From Oscillospiraceae bacterium (GTDB lineage Bacteria; Bacillota; Clostridia; Oscillospirales; Oscillospiraceae): DNA of 64,000 nucleotides. Shown here one piece after another: positions 16,317 to 24,413 of the stretch. Position 1 is the stretch's first letter, and every line of letters begins with the position of its first letter. Below the pieces are notes generated by a model. That model was given only the letters and a program-made list of their open reading frames with translations. It searched no databases and was not told the DNA's origin. The translations under genes were made by a program, and so were the position numbers. The stretch lies in assembly GCA_017430455.1 (NCBI GenBank), contig JAFRMX010000013.1, positions 1 through 64,000 of the forward strand. Reading direction: 5' to 3'.

Positions 16317-17618
16317 ATGAAAAAGACTTTTTGCGTGTTTCTCGCGATGCTGATGCTGACCGGACTCTGCGCCTGTGGAAACAGCTCTACGCCCGGGGAT
16401 GGCAGTTCAGCCCCGGCGGAAACCGCTGCTCAGGAAGCGGCGGACGTAGAATATAGTATTCTGGTCACAGATACGGAGAGCAATCCGATCCCCGGCGTAA
16501 CGCTGCAGTTTTGTGATGATACGGCCTGCAGAACAGGCGAAACGGATGTGAAAGGCTCCGCCGTATTTCAGGCGAAGGAAGGAACCTATACGGTCCATGT
16601 CCTGAAAGCGCCCGAGGGCGTCATCGGCACAGAGGAAGAATTCGCATTTCAGGGCGCAGACAGGGAGCTCCTCGTCACGCTGGAAATCGAGAAGCCGGTC
16701 CTGGACAGGCCTTACATAGGATTTGCTTACTATAACCCCGCCAAATACAGGGATACAAGCGGCGACCTTAACTGGGAAGTCTCCCAGGCTGCTGAAAACA
16801 TCTACATTTTAAGCCTGACCTACTCCACGGAGATCGGGGCGGATGCTCTGGAGGCTATGGGAATGTCGGAGTATGCAGGTTTCGGGCTCTATGCATCAGA
16901 GAAACTTTACGAGCTCATCTGTGTACAAACAGACGAAGCCGAAGCAGAAGCCTATCTGAAAGACAATGTCAAACCGGGCAACGGCTGGGACTCTGTAACC
17001 ATTGAGAAGGTCGGTTCGGCCGAAAACCTGACATGCTTCCTGGTAGAGCAAGAGCGAGCCGAAATGACGGAGGAGTATCAGTCCTATTTTGGCGAAAACT
17101 ATGACGAATATGTTGATCTGGCCGGGGATAAAGAGACCTTCCTGTCCGGAATCAGGCTCCAAAAGCCGGTCGAGCGGACGCTGCTTTTCGATACATCGGA
17201 TCTGGACGGGAACGACGTGAATATCGCAGACGTCTATGCCGGGCACAAGGTCACCATGGTCAACGTCTGGGCTACCTGGTGCGACCCCTGTGTGGACGAA
17301 CTGCCGCGGCTGGAGAAACTCAGCAAGGAGTTTGAATCTAAAGACTGCCAAATCATCGGAATCTGCATGGACTCATTCAAAGGCAGCGACAACTCCAGGG
17401 CAAAAGAGATCCTAGAACAGGCGGGCGTGACCTATCTCAACCTGACCGCTCCGGAAAACGGAGAAGAGATCTTTGCGATGCAATATTTCCCGACCTCTTT
17501 CTTCGTGGACAGCAGCGGAAAAGTCCTGACGAAACCGTATGAAGGCGCTCCCCCGGCAGCTTATATGTATCTCTATTCCAACGAGCTCGACTTCGCTTTG
17601 TCCATCCTTGAGGAATAA
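16317..17618 (+). CDS. Lipoprotein with prealbumin-like and TlpA/thioredoxin domains
   Basis: 433 aa. Signal peptide with lipobox LTGLCAC, so Cys20 would be lipidated and the protein held outside the membrane. Residues ~45-125 (YSILVTDTESNPIPGVTLQF, then TDVKGSAVFQAKEGTYTVHV) look like a carboxypeptidase-regulatory or prealbumin-like beta domain. The middle part is unfamiliar. From ~295 there is a TlpA-like thioredoxin domain: TMVNVWATWCDPCVDELPRL with the CDPC redox pair, and the cis-Pro region FPTSFFVD. It is probably a thiol-disulfide reductase acting on exported proteins or cofactor assembly. SD AGGAG is 11 bases from the ATG. The next gene follows closely. Confidence 0.85.
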   Translation: MKKTFCVFLAMLMLTGLCACGNSSTPGDGSSAPAETAAQEAADVEYSILVTDTESNPIPGVTLQFCDDTACRTGETDVKGSAVFQAKEGTYTVHVLKAPEGVIGTEEEFAFQGADRELLVTLEIEKPVLDRPYIGFAYYNPAKYRDTSGDLNWEVSQAAENIYILSLTYSTEIGADALEAMGMSEYAGFGLYASEKLYELICVQTDEAEAEAYLKDNVKPGNGWDSVTIEKVGSAENLTCFLVEQERAEMTEEYQSYFGENYDEYVDLAGDKETFLSGIRLQKPVERTLLFDTSDLDGNDVNIADVYAGHKVTMVNVWATWCDPCVDELPRLEKLSKEFESKDCQIIGICMDSFKGSDNSRAKEILEQAGVTYLNLTAPENGEEIFAMQYFPTSFFVDSSGKVLTKPYEGAPPAAYMYLYSNELDFALSILEE

Positions 17619-17654
17619 GGGGCAATCTGGCGCATTTATAAAAGGGATGATTTC

Positions 17655-18491
17655 ATAAAGATTCATGTGCTGCGGTGCGGAAGCATTCGCGTCGACCCTA
17701 CCGTTCCCTATGGCAAACGCCTCGATCTGACCGAAGCCGCGAGGCAACTCACTGCGGCGGATAAGAAGCGGATAACGCTTCCTGTTTTCACATATCTGAT
17801 CGAGCACCCGAAGGGCCTGATCCTTGTGGACACCGGTTGGTGCCGGGATATCAGCCCTGACGGCGTGTATGACCTCAAGACGGCTTCTTCCGTTTTACCG
17901 TCACGTATAGCGGCACTCTTCCACCCCTCTGTTTCAAAAGGGATGGCGATCCACGAACAACTGGCGTGTATGGGCATCGGGCCGCAAGATCTTGACTATG
18001 TCTTGCTGACGCATCTCGACGCCGACCATGTGTCTGGACTACGGCATGTGCACAAAGCAAAGCATATAGTTTTACTGGAATATGAGTACTATTGGTCCTG
18101 CCGCACCGTGTACAAGACCAGGCAGCCTCGGAATCTCTGGATTCAATATCCCATGGAGCGTCCGTTTTACCGAGGCTCTTCTCTGGGTCCGAACCACTGG
18201 GTCATCGATCTGTTTGGGGACGAGAGCATTCAGATGGTCAATGTTCCCGGACATACGGAAGGCCAAGCTGCGATCGTAATCCGAAACAGCGGAAATGTTG
18301 TCCTTCTGGCGGCGGACGCGGCCTTTTCTCCGCGCAACTGGAAGGAGATGATCGTCCCCGGCTTCGGCTTTGCCCGGGAATGGCAGATGAAGAGCCTCCG
18401 ATGGATCGCGGAAATGGCTGCAGACCCGAGCTGCGCCGCTGTGTTGTGTAGCCACGATCCCGATGTCACGCCCGACATCATTGACATATAG
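17655..18491 (+). CDS. N-acyl homoserine lactonase-like metallo-beta-lactamase
   Basis: Metallo-beta-lactamase-fold hydrolase of the AHL-lactonase group. LLTHLDADHVSGL is the H-x-D-x-D-H zinc motif with Asp in place of the second His (HLDADH), a variant seen in this family; VPGHTEGQAAIVI gives the later His and LLAADAAF the bridging Asp. Homologues begin MKIHVLxCG. Here the matching codons are ATA-AAG-ATT-CAT-GTG at 17655-17669, so the expected ATG reads ATA and the first standard start is GTG at 17667. An AAGGG lies suitably upstream of 17655. Either ATA is used, or GTG starts a protein four residues shorter. Substrate unknown; in Clostridia such enzymes need not act on AHLs. Confidence 0.8.
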   Translation: MKIHVLRCGSIRVDPTVPYGKRLDLTEAARQLTAADKKRITLPVFTYLIEHPKGLILVDTGWCRDISPDGVYDLKTASSVLPSRIAALFHPSVSKGMAIHEQLACMGIGPQDLDYVLLTHLDADHVSGLRHVHKAKHIVLLEYEYYWSCRTVYKTRQPRNLWIQYPMERPFYRGSSLGPNHWVIDLFGDESIQMVNVPGHTEGQAAIVIRNSGNVVLLAADAAFSPRNWKEMIVPGFGFAREWQMKSLRWIAEMAADPSCAAVLCSHDPDVTPDIIDI

Positions 18492-18492
18492 A

Positions 18493-18541
18493 AATAAATA
18501 GCACACAGGCTATCATATTATAGTCCGTGTGCTTTATTTGT
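18493..18541 (+). terminator. Probable terminator after lactonase-like gene
   Basis: AATAAATAGCACAC pairs imperfectly with GTGTGCTTTATT and is followed by TTTGTTTTTG. From here to 18794 no gene or further structure is seen. Confidence 0.65.
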
Positions 18542-18794
18542 TTTTGTACTTAAGCGCTGATACAAGCTCTTTTGTGAAAGCATCTTCGGCTGCTGATATG
18601 CAGCTCCGCGGCGTTGCACCAAACGGTCTCCATATAATGATATTTGAACCGAATGGTGTAGAATTATGTAAACCTATTCTGCTGCAAAAAGTCACATAAA
18701 CGTAACCGTCTCCTCAATTGGCTTTCCGGGTTTACTGCTTCTTTTAGTGATGCTATCTTTTTTACTGAACTAACAACTGTCAGATGATCTTTCT

Positions 18795-19340
18795 TTAAGA
18801 TCTTGCAGTCAAGCGCTCAAGCAGGCCCCCTGCTGCCTTAACGACTTCAGCATTCCCATTGTATTTTACAAGAGTGTTCAGCATTTTTTCCAGTTCACCA
18901 AGATATACAGGCCCCTGCCCATTTTCGTCATCTTCCGGTACGACCTTTCCGCTCCGCCAGGGAGCCATACCGGGAACAGCTCTGTCTGCAAGTGTTTGGA
19001 TATTATCCTTCATACATGCAAGCATTCTGAGTATTTGGATATCGTCCTCTGAATCCAAAACCTCTTCAATCATATCGGTGCCCCATTTAAGGCACTGTTT
19101 TTCCAGAAGACCGTACCTTTCGGAATAATGCCCGAAGGGGCCGTCCACGTCTTCCAGACTTGTAACGCTTAATATATCATCTTTATAGAATATAATGGGA
19201 GTTAAGCGCAAAGCCTCCTGATCATGTCCGTACTCATGGAAGGCATATTCTTTGTCATCGAAAGACACGACTCCCTCATAAACCTCTCCTGAAACAGTAA
19301 CGATCCTTACGCATTTGTTATCAAAGCTTCCCAGATCCAT
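18795..19340 (-). CDS. Unknown protein with LSm-like N-terminal domain
   Basis: 181 aa. Residues ~5-60 (KCVRIVTVSGEVYEGVVSFD, later ALRLTPIIFYKDDILSVTSL) have the strand-turn pattern of an Sm/LSm barrel, including the G-x-V-x-x-G-x-V turn; bacterial two-domain LSm proteins of this type are poorly known. The C-terminal ~110 residues are predicted helical (ILRMLACMKDNIQTLADRAV, LEKMLNTLVKYNGNAEVVKA). It could be an immunity-type or regulatory protein. SD is weak. A lipoprotein gene lies 33 bases upstream on the same strand, so the two may form an operon. No named family recognised. Confidence 0.55.
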   Translation of the reverse strand: MDLGSFDNKCVRIVTVSGEVYEGVVSFDDKEYAFHEYGHDQEALRLTPIIFYKDDILSVTSLEDVDGPFGHYSERYGLLEKQCLKWGTDMIEEVLDSEDDIQILRMLACMKDNIQTLADRAVPGMAPWRSGKVVPEDDENGQGPVYLGELEKMLNTLVKYNGNAEVVKAAGGLLERLTARS

Positions 19341-19373
19341 ATTTTTATTCTCTGCCGGAGTACGCGAAACGCT

Positions 19374-20087
19374 TTAAATAACTGCAAAGGTATGCATCAT
19401 ATTACGGAAGCGCGCTCCCCATCCGTCTGCGCTCTCCATCGTATAATGCCCCCAGGCTACGAAGCAGCCGTCGTTGGCAGGGATAACGTAAATCATCTGA
19501 AGTTCCCAGATGGACATCAGCCCCTCTTTATCCACCTCGGCGTTGATATCGATGCAAACGCCCGCCCGTTCCAGCGTGTATTCCCCTCGATAGACATTAT
19601 ACTGCCCGGAAAGCGTCTCAACAATGGACATGGCCGTCGTTTCGGCGTCATCCGAACTGCGGGTGATTTCAAGATATATCTCGGGATTGTCTGGGTTATC
19701 CCAAACCGATATGAACCGCTCACGGTCAGCTTCGCTGTGCCTTACGAAGTTTTCATAGTCGTAGCCCATCTCAAAGCCAAGCACATCGTTCCGGATTGCC
19801 TCATAATGAACGGTCTCTTCCATGCCTTCGAGTACGATGGTCCCCTCAAAATGTTCTCCGGGCTGCAGAGCCATATCGGATTCAGCCGCTGCGGAGGCAA
19901 CGGGCTCGGCGGAATCAGCCGAGTCGGCCGGTCGATCCGCGGTGATGCTGATACTGTTATCTTCATTCGTGCTCACGCCGAATACGGGTTTTTCCCCGCA
20001 GGCGGAAAGCAGGAGAGCCATGGCAAGCAGGATCAGAGTCAGGCTTTTATTCATTCTTTTCATCATTAAATTATTACTCCCGTTCAT
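19374..20087 (-). CDS. Lipoprotein of unknown function
   Basis: 237 aa. N-terminal MKRMNKSLTLILLAMALLLS followed by AC is a lipoprotein signal with lipobox LLSAC. After an Ala/Asp/Ser-rich linker (~45-70), a globular domain runs from ~80 to the end (HYEAIRNDVLGFEMGYDYEN; FISVWDNPDNPEIYLEITRS; ICIDINAEVDKEG-like), resembling extracytoplasmic domains of many Clostridial lipoproteins with no assigned function. GAGG lies seven bases before the ATG at 20087. Possibly cotranscribed with the LSm-like gene. Confidence 0.7.
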   Translation of the reverse strand: MNGSNNLMMKRMNKSLTLILLAMALLLSACGEKPVFGVSTNEDNSISITADRPADSADSAEPVASAAAESDMALQPGEHFEGTIVLEGMEETVHYEAIRNDVLGFEMGYDYENFVRHSEADRERFISVWDNPDNPEIYLEITRSSDDAETTAMSIVETLSGQYNVYRGEYTLERAGVCIDINAEVDKEGLMSIWELQMIYVIPANDGCFVAWGHYTMESADGWGARFRNMMHTFAVI

Positions 20088-20293
20088 CTTGCTTCCTCAC
20101 AAATCCTAAGCTGACAAGATAAAGTATAGCACAAATCTGCTTTTCCCGAAAGATACCTTATTGCCGGCTGTCTACGGCATATGGTGATGTCAGTTGTATA
20201 CCTGACAAAGAAAGCACTCTGATTCTGCTAAAATCAGAGTACTTTTCTATCTGTGCTGCACCAAACGATGTCCGGAGGCAGCATGTTTTAAGG

Positions 20294-21364
20294 TCAATGA
20301 TCGATAAGGCAGAGGAGTGTGCCGGTCACTCCAAAAGCCCAGTGGACGATCCATACGCCGAAGATGTTCTGCTGCTTATCATAAAGAATACCCTCCAGAC
20401 CAGCGAGTATCGCAGCGCCGACCATAAACAGAAAACCGAAATGAATGTGGAGAGCGGCGAATATCAGGGAGGAAAGTACGATTGCAAGGAAATTCGCATG
20501 TTTTGCCACGATAATGCGTTTCAGGTTGCCCTGGATAACGCTTCGCGCGAGGAATTCCTGTATACCGGCAGTGAAAAAATACAGTATCTGGCGCAAACCG
20601 AACCGGCTTATATCAAAGAACGGCGCGTCCGGCTCAAACGAAGTGGGAACTATCAGCCTTGCGACTGTCTTGAGCAGAAACAGAAAGGCAACAGCGCACG
20701 CAGCAACGATCACCCCGGTTAGTATTGTTTCTTTCGGCCTGTCCGGCATTACGCCGAGGTCGTGCCATGAAAGGCTGGTATAACGTATGATGAACATGAG
20801 CATAATCAGGCCCAGCAGTTCAACCCCGTGGGTCATGAAATCCGGGGAGATCGGGCGGTTTAAAAACTCCCAGAACGCATAGATGATGATCCATATGCAA
20901 AAACCATAGAGAAACGTGGTGAAAGTCTTGGAGGAATCCAGCAATTTCTGCCTGATCCGTTCGGTTTTGGTCTCGTCATCCAGAGTGACGACCAGCATGG
21001 AATCGTCCTCAGTTTCTCCGGGAAGATAGGAGGAGGACATTCTGAACACATACTTTCGTCCGGACGACGCCATATAGGGAACTTTCTTATAATTAGTGTA
21101 TTCCTTATGGTATATTGCATCCAGCACCGCTTCAAAAAAAGCATCATTGTAGCTGTTGTTTAATAAAAGGTTATACCGGTCATTGCGCAGACCAGCCTCG
21201 ATCTCCAGCATCCTGGAAGCAGGCTGATTGGTATAGATGACGTTTCCCTTTCGGTCAACAACAAGCACGGCTCCATGCATGTCTTGCAGAACACGCTGTG
21301 AAAAATGATCAAATTGGTTCGGTTCCATAATTCTGCCCACAGTTTCTCTGTTTTTTTCTTCCAA
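20294..21364 (-). CDS. PAS domain fused to CPBP (Abi/Rce1-like) membrane protein
   Basis: 356 aa. Residues ~15-150 form a PAS domain (HGAVLVVDRKGNVIYTNQPA; FRMSSSYLPGETEDDSMLVV), a ligand or redox sensor. From ~155 there are six to eight hydrophobic segments of a CPBP intramembrane protease: motif 1 QEFLAR, motif 2 FAALH, motif 3 HWAFG. In active family members motif 1 is EExxxR with the first Glu catalytic and motif 3 HxxxN; here Gln and Gly occupy these places, so it may be inactive. The longest frame begins with TTG at 21364; ATG at 21328 is also possible, neither with a good SD. No clear operon partner. Confidence 0.8.
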   Translation of the reverse strand: MEEKNRETVGRIMEPNQFDHFSQRVLQDMHGAVLVVDRKGNVIYTNQPASRMLEIEAGLRNDRYNLLLNNSYNDAFFEAVLDAIYHKEYTNYKKVPYMASSGRKYVFRMSSSYLPGETEDDSMLVVTLDDETKTERIRQKLLDSSKTFTTFLYGFCIWIIIYAFWEFLNRPISPDFMTHGVELLGLIMLMFIIRYTSLSWHDLGVMPDRPKETILTGVIVAACAVAFLFLLKTVARLIVPTSFEPDAPFFDISRFGLRQILYFFTAGIQEFLARSVIQGNLKRIIVAKHANFLAIVLSSLIFAALHIHFGFLFMVGAAILAGLEGILYDKQQNIFGVWIVHWAFGVTGTLLCLIDH

Positions 21365-21510
21365 GACCTGCGTTTTATAAGCCCGGGCGCTGCCTCTTTT
21401 TCAGATAAAGTTTACAGTAAAGATATCACAAGACTGGGATGAATACAATGAAAAATGAGGAATCATTACTTCTTACGCAAAAATCAAGCCAATTGAGCCA
21501 TAAAAGCAAG

Positions 21511-21550
21511 AATCCTGAGTTGGGACAAGCCCAGTTCAGGATTCCTTTTT
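21511..21550 (+). terminator. Intrinsic terminator-like hairpin
   Basis: AATCCTGA..TTGGG at 21511-21525 pairs with CCCAG TTCAGGATT, then CCTTTTT. No plus-strand gene of note precedes it; a 34-codon ORF (ATG 21448) runs through it and is not called. Confidence 0.6.
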
Positions 21551-21623
21551 GATCTTATAGCAGAAAAGTGCCAAGAATAGCCGTATTTCAAGGTTTTTAA
21601 GGCGCTTTTTAGCAAAAAAACAT

Positions 21624-21650
21624 GATTGCTATCTTGTTAAAATAGCAATC
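21624..21650 (-). terminator. Displaced native terminator of tRNA-Gln
   Basis: GATTGCTAT / ATAGCAATC stem, 9-base loop, followed on the minus strand by ATGTTTTTTTG. It lies just outside the left repeat of the integrated element, where the tRNA-Gln 3' end would have been before insertion. No other minus-strand gene ends here. Confidence 0.65.
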
Positions 21651-21658
21651 CTGTTCTA

Positions 21659-21677
21659 GCAGCGGAGGAAGGATTCG
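21659..21677. repeat. Left attachment repeat of the tRNA-Gln element
   Basis: 19-bp copy of the tRNA-Gln 3' end, GCAGCGGAGGAAGGATTCG. Outside it the chromosome reads CTA in place of the TGG (CCA complement) next to the intact tRNA. Confidence 0.82.
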
Positions 21678-21682
21678 CTCTC

Positions 21683-21765
21683 GCCTGCGGGCTCGGTCAG
21701 TCGCGGGTCTGGCCATCCGCAGGAAGGCCATTCAATACCGCGACGGTTCGAATCCCTGTATGCGT
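21683..21765 (+). other. tRNA-like remnant
   Basis: Starts CGCCTGC, has GGCTCGGTCAG (D-arm-like), ends GGTTCGAATCCCTGTATGCG (T-loop and 3' acceptor-like); ends pair at 6 of 7 positions but the T stem does not pair well. It may be a relic of another tRNA 3' region carried by the element. Not called as a tRNA gene. Confidence 0.3.
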
Positions 21766-21802
21766 AAAAATACGAAGCACCCGTCGGGCGCTTCGTATTT
21801 TT
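21766..21802 (+). terminator. Strong hairpin terminator at left end of element
   Basis: 13-base perfect stem AAAAATACGAAGC / GCTTCGTATTTTT with an inner CCCG/CGGG and a T-rich tail on both strands. Confidence 0.75.
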
Positions 21803-21807
21803 GTGTT

Positions 21808-21827
21808 GTGCGACCAAAATAGATATC
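21808..21827 (+). repeat. 20-bp element-end repeat, left copy 1
   Basis: GTGCGACCAAAATAGATATC; perfect inverted copy at 31891-31910 near the right end. Confidence 0.8.
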
Positions 21828-21903
21828 TTTTGATTTTTGAGGGCCGATTTTCCTTGAATTATCAGGCATTTTTGAAAGTGGCCGATTTCCGGCCATTTTT
21901 AAT

Positions 21904-21923
21904 GTCCGACCAAAATAGATATC
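21904..21923 (+). repeat. 20-bp element-end repeat, left copy 2
   Basis: GTCCGACCAAAATAGATATC, one mismatch to copy 1 and in the same orientation, 96 bases further in. Confidence 0.75.
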
Positions 21924-22005
21924 CTGATAAGAGAGATCCGAACCCCCTGTCCAATAACCTTCGTCCGTAGGCACGCATTCCTCTACACGTGGATTGCGTC
22001 TTTGC

Positions 22006-22188
22006 CTACGGAAGATCTATCTTTCCATGCTGCTTCTCGAATTCTTCTATTGCCATCCGGATCAGGTATATCACTTCTCCGTTGGCAGATCGTCCCTCAT
22101 ACTGGGAAATATAATGCAGCTTGTAGTGCAGCTCGCTGTCGATGCGTAAACCGAGATGCTTATCCTTCTCTCTTTTTTGAATATCCAT
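22006..22188 (-). CDS. Ribbon-helix-helix (Arc/CopG-like) regulator
   Basis: 60 aa, MDIQKREKDKHLGLRIDSEL then HYKLHYISQYEGRSANGEVI. LGLRIDSEL is the short beta strand that enters the DNA groove, followed by two helices: the Arc/CopG fold. SD AGAGG is nine bases from the ATG. It diverges from the 22306 gene, and the region between has three copies of a TATTTCAAGTACA-like sequence, so autorepression and control of the divergent gene are likely. It could be the antitoxin half of a pair or the element's copy/excision regulator; no toxin-like partner is recognised. Confidence 0.8.
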   Translation of the reverse strand: MDIQKREKDKHLGLRIDSELHYKLHYISQYEGRSANGEVIYLIRMAIEEFEKQHGKIDLP

Positions 22189-22203
22189 ATATTCTAACCT
22201 CTT

Positions 22204-22282
22204 TGTACTTGAATAAAGATGATTTGAGTTTATTTCAAGTACATGTTAGAATGTATGATGTGCACTTATTTTAAGTACATAA
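22204..22282. promoter_or_regulatory. Repeated operator between divergent genes
   Basis: TGTACTTGAATAAA at 22204-22217 is inverted as TTTATTTCAAGTACA at 22229-22243, and a third half TTATTTTAAGTACATAA lies at 22267-22282. Placement between the RHH gene and the divergent plus-strand gene fits an RHH operator. Confidence 0.6.
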
Positions 22283-22305
22283 TAATTGCGCGGAGAGAGA
22301 ATAAT

Positions 22306-22620
22306 ATGGACATAAATAAACGGGCTTTTTTTGTGGAACGTCCTCGCAGGCTGGAAGATTTGCAGTTTCCGCATTTGATAGAACGGGAGCGGCCATACCG
22401 TATTGTGGCAACGGTGACACTACAAAGGATCGACTACGAAAACTTCATCACAGATATGCTGGCGGATCGACAATTAATTGAGGATCACGGTCAAAGCTGT
22501 AAAACCGGGGACGTTTGGGATTGCTTGCTGGTTCAACAGCGAGGCCATACAGACGGCATATTGGTATTGCCAGAACAGGGCTGCTTTGTTTCTTGGGCTG
22601 CGTATTATTACGAGGACTAG
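22306..22620 (+). CDS. Conserved mobile-element hypothetical protein
   Basis: 104 aa from ATG 22306 (GGAGAGAG upstream): MDINKRAFFVERPRRLEDLQ, then RIVATVTLQRIDYENFITDM, DVWDCLLVQQRGHTDGILVL and CFVSWAAYYYED. Compact alpha/beta protein with no signal or membrane segment. I recall similar short proteins (DUF6329-like) from accessory regions of Lachnospiraceae, but cannot confirm the family. It is transcribed away from the RHH regulator and ends 17 bases from the convergent TIR gene. Confidence 0.6.
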   Translation: MDINKRAFFVERPRRLEDLQFPHLIERERPYRIVATVTLQRIDYENFITDMLADRQLIEDHGQSCKTGDVWDCLLVQQRGHTDGILVLPEQGCFVSWAAYYYED

Positions 22621-22637
22621 CATATCTAGCGCCGAGT

Positions 22638-23546
22638 CTAAAATTCTAGATCATCTGCAATTTTGCTGACGGTATCGTAGTGCGCCTGCCTAAAGCGAGC
22701 TTCCCTCTCTTTTTCCTTCAGTTTTGCCTCAACAATTTCCTGCTCTTTTTTATTTGCTATCTCTACACACATTTTTAGCGTATCGCGATGATAGTCTCTG
22801 ACCTCTTCAATGGTTGTTCCATTTAAGATGATCTCATCGCCTATTACTGAAGCAATTCCAGGGCGGTGCATGGTTGTGAATCTAGGTGGAGAATTCCATG
22901 CTTGGACGAATAATTTTGTCCATAAGAGACTAGGCCGACTTGATAGTTTGAATGGGATTTTATATAAGGCTGACCCCCTTGTTCCATCCATTTTGGGAAC
23001 TGTGACCTTATCTGTAATAATACCCAAAATGTGAAGCGGCTCGTTCTCCTTAATTCCTTGTGTCGACGGTTGATTCAAAAAGGACGGTTTTTCGCCAAGC
23101 GCAGGCTTACGCTTTCCTCCCCAGATCGTAGTTATTAAATCCTTGAAGTTGTTTTCGTAATCCCCGCCGTCTACGAGGTTAACGCCCAACTTCCCTGACA
23201 AGCATTTAGGTATTGCGCTTACTGCAGTTCCCTTCCTAATAATAGGGATGAATTTTCGTTCATTTCCCGTAGACAGCAATTCACCAGATATAATATGCCC
23301 TTCATATCCAACGCCCCCTTTACGATTATCGGACTTTTCCTTATATTTGGGGGTGCAAATCACAAGCACATAATCCGAATCTGAGATTGACTTTTCCATA
23401 AACAGCGGCAAGCGATCTCCTAAGGCCAGATCATACTGATCTAATGTTGCATCTATCCCGTTCTTTAGTAACTCATCCGCAAGGTGTTTCACCCATTGTT
23501 TATGAGATTCATCTTCCCAGGAATATGAAATAAACACTTTTGGCAT
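22638..23546 (-). CDS. TIR-domain protein, third component of the Thoeris-like unit
   Basis: 302 aa from ATG 23546 (MPKVFISYSW), with GGAAGGA upstream. Residues 2-~150 are a TIR/SEFIR domain: KVFISYSWEDESHKQWVKHL, IDATLDQYDLALGD, SDYVLVICTPKYKEKSDNRK, then GGVGYEGHIISGEL with the presumed catalytic Glu. The middle (~165-250) is an unrecognised globular part (KVTVPKMDGTRGSALYKIPF) and the end is a charged coiled coil (KKEQEIVEAKLKEKEREARF). It lies 42 bases after the Macro-domain gene in the same operon. Several Thoeris loci carry more than one TIR gene, so it may be an alternative phage sensor giving the same signal. Its coupling to the ThsA-like protein is inferred from position. Confidence 0.82.
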   Translation of the reverse strand: MPKVFISYSWEDESHKQWVKHLADELLKNGIDATLDQYDLALGDRLPLFMEKSISDSDYVLVICTPKYKEKSDNRKGGVGYEGHIISGELLSTGNERKFIPIIRKGTAVSAIPKCLSGKLGVNLVDGGDYENNFKDLITTIWGGKRKPALGEKPSFLNQPSTQGIKENEPLHILGIITDKVTVPKMDGTRGSALYKIPFKLSSRPSLLWTKLFVQAWNSPPRFTTMHRPGIASVIGDEIILNGTTIEEVRDYHRDTLKMCVEIANKKEQEIVEAKLKEKEREARFRQAHYDTVSKIADDLEF

Positions 23547-23588
23547 CGTATAGATTCCTTCCGTTGTTTTTCTCTGAAGCAAGCTTCG

Positions 23589-24413
23589 TCATAAACAGGT
23601 TCCTATTTTGTTTAATGAGAACCCGTCTTGTTTTCTGCAAACTATGTGCAGTTTACTTGGAAGCTTTATCTTTCGATGGCTCAATTTGTAGGACTGGATA
23701 ATCATGTCCAACAGTTCCTGCTGGGTCGGATTCTTTTCTTGGAAACGCGTTCTTCCTGACCCTATGATCGGAATACAGACATCTGTTTGCCCATAGTATT
23801 TGTCAACCTCTTCCCAGAGAGTCGATAGGCAGGTTAGATACTCTTCGCGGTTCATATATCCTAGACCATCTTTATCAAGCTTTGCAAACGCCATTAGAAG
23901 ATAGTCGTCTGATACCAAAACTCGACCCAATTCGTACTTTCTCCTACCATCATAACGAGAGCTATCTGGCAAAGGCTGAAGATTTGCTTTCAAGGCCATC
24001 TCTGTGATGTCTTCGTCCGTCATAGGGTGGTTTTTTAAATATTGGCCGCATACCGAGTTGGCTTTTATTTCGTCGGGAGCCTCACCAATCCTGGTTATGA
24101 AGCACTCATCAAATGGAATGACTTTTTTGCATTTCTTTTTTCTGAGCAAGTCACCATATTCAACAACGACAGAATAGGTACTTCCCTTGAATGTAACCGA
24201 ACGTCTGAGCGCATAAAATACCGCAATTGCAGCCGTTGATATGACAAAAACAAGGGCGCAAACCAGTATCCTGACAAGGATCGTATTTGTTGGTAAACTG
24301 TACTTCTCGGGGAGAAGCGTGATTTCCGAAAAGACCGACTCTGGAATGACGGTAAAAAGGAAGGAAATCAGGCTTACCGACAATACTGAACTGCGCTTTA
24401 ATACTTTACACAT
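23589..24413 (-). CDS. thsA: ThsA-like effector: two transmembrane helices plus Macro domain
   Basis: 274 aa. Hydrophobic segments at ~8-24 and ~46-69, then from ~75 a Macro-type domain of the kind found in type II Thoeris ThsA (formerly DUF6430): VVVEYGDLLRKKKCKKVIPF, DECFITRIGE, SVCGQYL, later DDYLLMAFAKLDKDG and IPIIGSGRTRF. In type II Thoeris the TIR protein makes a histidine-ADP-ribose signal that the Macro domain binds, after which the membrane part depolarises the cell; the match here is by architecture and sequence pattern, not tested. Start overlaps the upstream ThsB-type gene by 8 bases, a tight coupling. Confidence 0.8.
   Translation of the reverse strand: MCKVLKRSSVLSVSLISFLFTVIPESVFSEITLLPEKYSLPTNTILVRILVCALVFVISTAAIAVFYALRRSVTFKGSTYSVVVEYGDLLRKKKCKKVIPFDECFITRIGEAPDEIKANSVCGQYLKNHPMTDEDITEMALKANLQPLPDSSRYDGRRKYELGRVLVSDDYLLMAFAKLDKDGLGYMNREEYLTCLSTLWEEVDKYYGQTDVCIPIIGSGRTRFQEKNPTQQELLDMIIQSYKLSHRKIKLPSKLHIVCRKQDGFSLNKIGTCL

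Noticed and set aside
21683..21765. Complete tRNA gene
   Set aside because: Acceptor ends pair at 6 of 7 but the T stem does not pair and no clear anticodon arm exists; listed only as a remnant.
23589..24413. SIR2-type ThsA
   Set aside because: No NAD-binding SIR2 motifs; the protein has two N-terminal membrane helices and a Macro-type domain instead.
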